A DNA stretch of 64,000 nucleotides from Streptomyces katrae. Lineage in GTDB: Bacteria; Actinomycetota; Actinomycetes; Streptomycetales; Streptomycetaceae. The notes beneath the pieces were generated by a model. The model saw nothing but the letters and a program-made list of their open reading frames with translations, did not search any database and was not told the DNA's origin. Shown piece by piece: positions 60,643 through 64,000 of the stretch. The stretch spans positions 3,224,001 through 3,288,000 of the forward strand of contig NZ_CP020042.1 of assembly GCF_002028425.1 (NCBI RefSeq). The letters are read 5' to 3'. The position numbers were made by a program, and so were the translations under genes. How positions within the stretch are numbered: position 1 is the stretch's first letter; every line of letters begins with the position of its first letter.

Positions 60643-61565
60643 AGCGCGGGCTTCTGTGCGTGGGCGGGCTTGTGCTCGGCGATCGCCGCGAACTCCTCGA
60701 CGGTCAGGGACTCGCCGCGGGCCAGCGGGTTGATCCCGGCGGCGGTCAGCGCGGCCTCGGCGGCGGCCGCCGAGCCGGCCCAGCCGGCCAGGGCCGAGCG
60801 CAGGCCCTTGCGCCGCTGGGCGAACGCCGCGTCGACCACCGCGAAGACCTCGGCCTTGGAGGCGCTGGTCGCGATCGGCTCGGAGCGGCGGACGAGGGAG
60901 ACGAGTCCGGAGTCCACGTTCGGGGCGGGCCAGAAGACGTTGCGGCCGATGGCCCCGGCGCGCTTGACGTCCGCGTACCAGTTCGCCTTGACGGAGGGGA
61001 CCCCGTACACCTTGTTGCCGGGGCGGGCGGCGAGCCGGTCGGCGACCTCCGCCTGAACCATGACGAGGGTCCGCTCGATGCTGGGGAAGCGGTCGAGCAT
61101 GGTCAGCAGCACCGGCACGGCCACGTTGTAGGGGAGGTTCGCGACGAGGGCGGTCGGCGCGGGGCCGGGCAGCTCGGTGACCAGCATCGCGTCGGAGTGG
61201 ACGAGCGCGAACCGGTCCTTCTTGTGCGGCATCCGGGCGGCGATGGTGGCGGGCAGCGCGGCGGCCAGGATGTCGTCGATCTCGACGGCGACGACCCGGT
61301 CGGCGGCCTCCAGCAGGGCGAGCGTCAGCGAGCCGAGGCCCGGGCCGACCTCGACGACCACGTCGTCGGGGCGGACCCCGGCGGTGCGCACGATCCGGCG
61401 GACCGTGTTGGCGTCGATGACGAAGTTCTGGCCCTTCTGCTTCGTCGGGCGCACGCCGAGGGCGGCGGCCAGCTCTCGGATGTCGGCCGGGCCGAGGAGG
61501 GCGTCGGAAGGGGCCTCGGTGTTCCCGGGGGTCCCGTGGGGCTGCTGCTGCTCTGCGGTGCTCAC
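60639..61565 (-). CDS. ksgA: 16S rRNA dimethyladenosine transferase KsgA/RsmA
   Basis: This SAM enzyme dimethylates two adjacent adenosines near the 3' end of 16S rRNA. The 308-residue protein has the N-terminal [20 protein letters not shown], motif [21 protein letters not shown], the catalytic NLPY in [20 protein letters not shown], and a C-terminal helical domain. An extra ~30-residue disordered N-terminus precedes it. GTG at 61565 overlaps the rpfB stop by 4 bp. Confidence 0.97.
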   Translation of the reverse strand: MSTAEQQQPHGTPGNTEAPSDALLGPADIRELAAALGVRPTKQKGQNFVIDANTVRRIVRTAGVRPDDVVVEVGPGLGSLTLALLEAADRVVAVEIDDILAAALPATIAARMPHKKDRFALVHSDAMLVTELPGPAPTALVANLPYNVAVPVLLTMLDRFPSIERTLVMVQAEVADRLAARPGNKVYGVPSVKANWYADVKRAGAIGRNVFWPAPNVDSGLVSLVRRSEPIATSASKAEVFAVVDAAFAQRRKGLRSALAGWAGSAAAAEAALTAAGINPLARGESLTVEEFAAIAEHKPAHAQKPAL

Positions 61566-63945
61566 CGGTAAAGCCTACGGCCGCAGTGCGGCCACGGACT
61601 CGCCCCCCGCTGCACGTAGAGCTTCTTCGCCCGGAACGTCTGCTCCCCGGCGGGGGCGTCCTGCGGGCGGCCGCTGCCGCCGAGGGCCTGCCAGGTGGCC
61701 ACGTCGAACTGGTAGAGGCCTCCGTAGGTGCCGGAGGCGTCGGTGGCGGAGGGCCGGCCGCCGGACTCGCACTGGGCCAGCGCCCCCCAGTCGAGGTGGT
61801 CGGCGCCGGCGACGGAGGCCGGCAGCGGCTTCGTGCCGACCTTGACCAGCTGGCTGACGGGCTCGCGGACGACCTCCTCGGCGATCTTGCGGGGGGGCTG
61901 GCGGACCCCGTTGACGGTGCGCAGCCCGTACGTGACCCGGCGCGCGCCGGGGCGTCCGGCGCGCTCGACGACCTCGCTGCCGGCGAACAGGGTGTCGTCC
62001 TCGACGCGTTCGGTCTCGTACGGGATGCGCTCCTCACGGACCTCGCGGGTGCCGGTGATGCGCAGGACGGTGACGGTCTGGCCGTCGCGCGGGAAGGAGT
62101 CCGGGGGGACGGAGGTGGTGTCCTCGCCGCGCAGGGTGATGCCGGCCTGGTCGAGGGCCTCCTTGACGGTGGCGGCGTTGGTGCGGATGGTTCGTTCGCG
62201 GCCGTCGGCCATGAAGGTGACGCCGCGTTCGGTGCGCACGCTGAGGGTGAGTCCGGTGCGGGGGACGGGGGCGGTGCGGGGGGCGGAGAGGTAGGCGCCC
62301 TCGACGCGGACGCCGAGCTGGCGCAGGGCGGCGTCGACGGTGCGGGCGGTGGTCCACACGCGGCGGCTGGTGCCGTCGAGGGTGAGGCTCAGGGGGCGGC
62401 CGTAGCGGACGACGACCTCTTCGCCGTCCTCGAGGGAGGAGTCGCGGGCGGGGGCGACGAGGTCGTGCGGGCCGACGCCGAGGCCTTCGGCGGCCAGGAG
62501 GTCCTCGACGTTCCCGGCGAAGGTGTGGAGGGTGCGGGGTTCGCCGTCGACGGTGAGGTGGACGGACTTGTCGGCGGCGACGAAGGCGGTGGTGCCCCCG
62601 GCGAGGAAGGCCACGACGAGGGCCTGGGGGACGATGCGCCGCCAGCCGTCACGGACGGCGGCACCCTGCACGGCGCCGGTACGGGCACGGCGCCGCCGGC
62701 CGGGGGCGGCGGCGTCGGGTTCGGCTGCGTCCAGGGGGTGGGGGGCGGCACGGCGCCGGCCGGTGGGGGCGGCCAGGTCGGGTCCCGCGGGGGCGGGAAC
62801 GCCGTCGAACGCCCTGCGGCGGCCGGCGGCTGCGCCCGCATCACCCCCGGCTTCGGCCGGGGCACCGGGGGCCCGGCGGCGTCCGGTGGCCGGGGTGCGC
62901 CCGGGGCCGGCGTCCGGGGCGGGGGCGTCACCGTACGGGGAACCTGGCGCCCGGCGACGGCCGGGGCCGGCGTCCGGGGCGGGGGCGTCGCCGTACGGGG
63001 AGCCTGGCGCCCGGCGGCGGCCGGGGCCGGTGTCCGAAGCGGGGTCGTCACCGTAGGGGGAACCTGGCGCCCGGCGACGGCTGGAGCCGGTGTCCGAAGC
63101 GGGGCCGTCACCGTACGGGGAACCTGGGGCGCGGCGACGGCCGGGGCCGGTGTCCGAAGCGGGGCCGTCACCGTACGGGGAACCTGGGGCGCGGCGACGG
63201 CCGGGGCCGGTGTCCGAAGCGGGGCCGTCACCGTAGGGGGAGCCTGGCACCCGGCGACGGCCGGGGCCGGCGTCCGGGGCGGGGTCGCCGCCGTAGGGGG
63301 AGCCTGGGGCGCGGCGGCGACCGGTGGCCGTGGGGGCGTCAGGGGCGGCTCCGAGGCCGGGGGCCGCGCCGGGGCCGAGGGCCGCGCCGGGGCCGGGCGC
63401 CGCGCCGGCGCGGCGCCTGCCGGTGGGGCGGCGGCTTTCGGCGGGGGCCGCGCCCGGGATTCCGGCGGGCGGGGGTGCGGCGGCCAGGGGTGGTGGTCCG
63501 GCCGGGGCGGCGGCCCTGCGGCGGCCACCCCCTCCGGCCCGGCGGGAGGGGGCCGGGGCGGGGTCGTCGGCGGCGGGCGGGGGCGGGCCGGGTGTGGGGC
63601 CGGGGGCGGGACCTGCTCCGGCGCGGCGCCTGCCGGTGCCCTGGCCGGTCCGGCCGGCGGGCTGACCGGCGCCGCCCGGGCCCGCGCTCTGGGGCCGCCG
63701 CCTGGGCCCGCTTCGGTCCGTTCCGCACCGGACGCCCTGCGCCGGGCGCCGCGCCGCCCTTCGGCCCGGGGGGCGGGGACCCCGGGCTCGGGGCCGGGGC
63801 CCTGGCGCTGGCCGAGGCCCGGGTCCAGATCCAGATCCAGATCCAGGGCCAGGTCCAGGTCCAGGTCCGGATCCGGAGCCGGGCCGGCGTCCGGCTCGGC
63901 CTCCGGCCAGGAGACACGGCGGTGACTGCCCTGCGTATCGCTCAC
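61562..63945 (-). CDS. rpfB: RpfB-like resuscitation-promoting factor, N-terminus probably frameshifted
   Basis: The C-terminal half is a clear RpfB. It has one membrane helix ([20 protein letters not shown]), ubiquitin-like (DUF348) domains such as [20 protein letters not shown], a G5 domain ([20 protein letters not shown]) and a catalytic Rpf domain with [20 protein letters not shown]. The N-terminal half is Pro/Gly/Arg-rich with a 20-residue repeat. Its main frame extends up to GTG 63991, but that codon lies inside a likely -10 box. The good start (GTG 63945, GGAG 8 nt before) reads [20 protein letters not shown] in another frame. A shift near 63,690-63,740 would join them. Confidence 0.85.
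62890..63320 (-). repeat. 60-bp tandem repeats in rpfB
   Basis: About seven copies of a unit of exactly 60 bp, with few mismatches, encode a 20-residue repeat of the form [20 protein letters not shown] in the cytoplasmic N-terminal region of RpfB. The reading frame is kept. Copy number is likely to vary between strains. Confidence 0.88.
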
Positions 63946-63989
63946 GTCGCTCGCTCCACTGGTCCGGCCCCGGCTGGTTCGGGCACGGC

Positions 63990-63995
63990 ACCCTA
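63990..63995 (-). promoter_or_regulatory. Candidate -10 element of rpfB
   Basis: On the minus strand TAGGGT lies about 45 nt before GTG 63945, close to the usual Streptomyces -10 form. The -35 would be beyond the edge. If real, it rules out the GTG at 63991 as the start. Confidence 0.45.
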
Positions 63996-64000
63996 GCGGG

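Noticed and set aside
62880..63320. CRISPR-like regular repeat
   Set aside because: The period is exactly 60 bp without unique spacers, in frame within rpfB; no cas genes exist in the window.

Overview
The window is a GC-rich (roughly 70 percent or more) actinobacterial chromosome segment with frequent GTG starts, strong third-position GC and compact operons. Gene content and order point to Streptomyces: eno next to a c-di-AMP-riboswitch-controlled rpf gene, mfd, tRNA-Gln-glmU-prs-rplY-pth, ppc, tam/tamR, galE, and rpfB-ksgA-ispE. From memory, this order resembles the central S. coelicolor region around SCO3093 to SCO3150; no search was run. Most of the window is conserved core chromosome. 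I see no prophage, insertion sequence, CRISPR array or biosynthetic cluster.

Layout. 1-2.7 kb: a minus-strand ppx/DUF501/ftsB-like/eno run. 2.9-5.2 kb: two secreted Rpf-type muralytic proteins, the first behind a ydaO-type riboswitch. 5.3-9.6 kb: cytochrome P450 divergent from a flavohemoglobin, then mazG and a SurA_N lipoprotein. 9.8-16.7 kb: a YfhO membrane protein, a soluble Ser/Thr kinase overlapping a membrane protein gene, two paralogous lipoproteins and a truncated HD-domain protein. 16.8-29.7 kb: two GNAT acetyltransferases, mfd, a DUF2079 membrane protein, a MacB/FtsX-type ABC exporter, a DHA2 MFS pump and an unknown membrane protein. 29.8-36 kb: a coiled-coil protein and a dense toxin/immunity-domain cluster (SUKH-4 with a deaminase-like domain, a WHH nuclease-SUKH fusion, and a YwqJ deaminase with SUKH-3). 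36-38.3 kb: an unpaired histidine kinase and an HTH/LAGLIDADG-like protein abutting tRNA-Gln. 38.3-45.4 kb: glmU, prs, rplY, pth, ppc. 45.4-49.3 kb: acyl-CoA desaturase/TetR, VOC protein and tam divergent from tamR. 49.3-56 kb: two unusual LuxR-type response regulators, galE and two PQQ-propeller membrane proteins. 56-64 kb: an ABC-F protein, an acyltransferase, a REP-like element, ispE, ksgA and rpfB.

How the genes fit together. Cell-wall biology recurs: three Rpf-like proteins, glmU for UDP-GlcNAc, an FtsB-like divisome protein and a DivIVA-like coiled coil. Central metabolism is represented by eno, ppc, prs, galE and tam. RNA and translation functions are rplY, pth, ksgA, tRNA-Gln and an ABC-F protein. 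Several pairs are translationally coupled through 4-nt ATGA/GTGA overlaps.

The most unusual part is 30.8-36.0 kb. Here nuclease- and deaminase-type toxin domains are fused to, or paired with, SUKH immunity domains in proteins with no visible export signal. That suggests an intracellular system rather than contact-dependent delivery. Other points worth attention are a response regulator lacking its phosphoacceptor aspartate, another with a Pro/Gly/Ala insertion inside its receiver domain, an in-frame-deleted HD hydrolase, tandem candidate operators before the desaturase, and a probable frameshift in the low-complexity N-terminus of rpfB.
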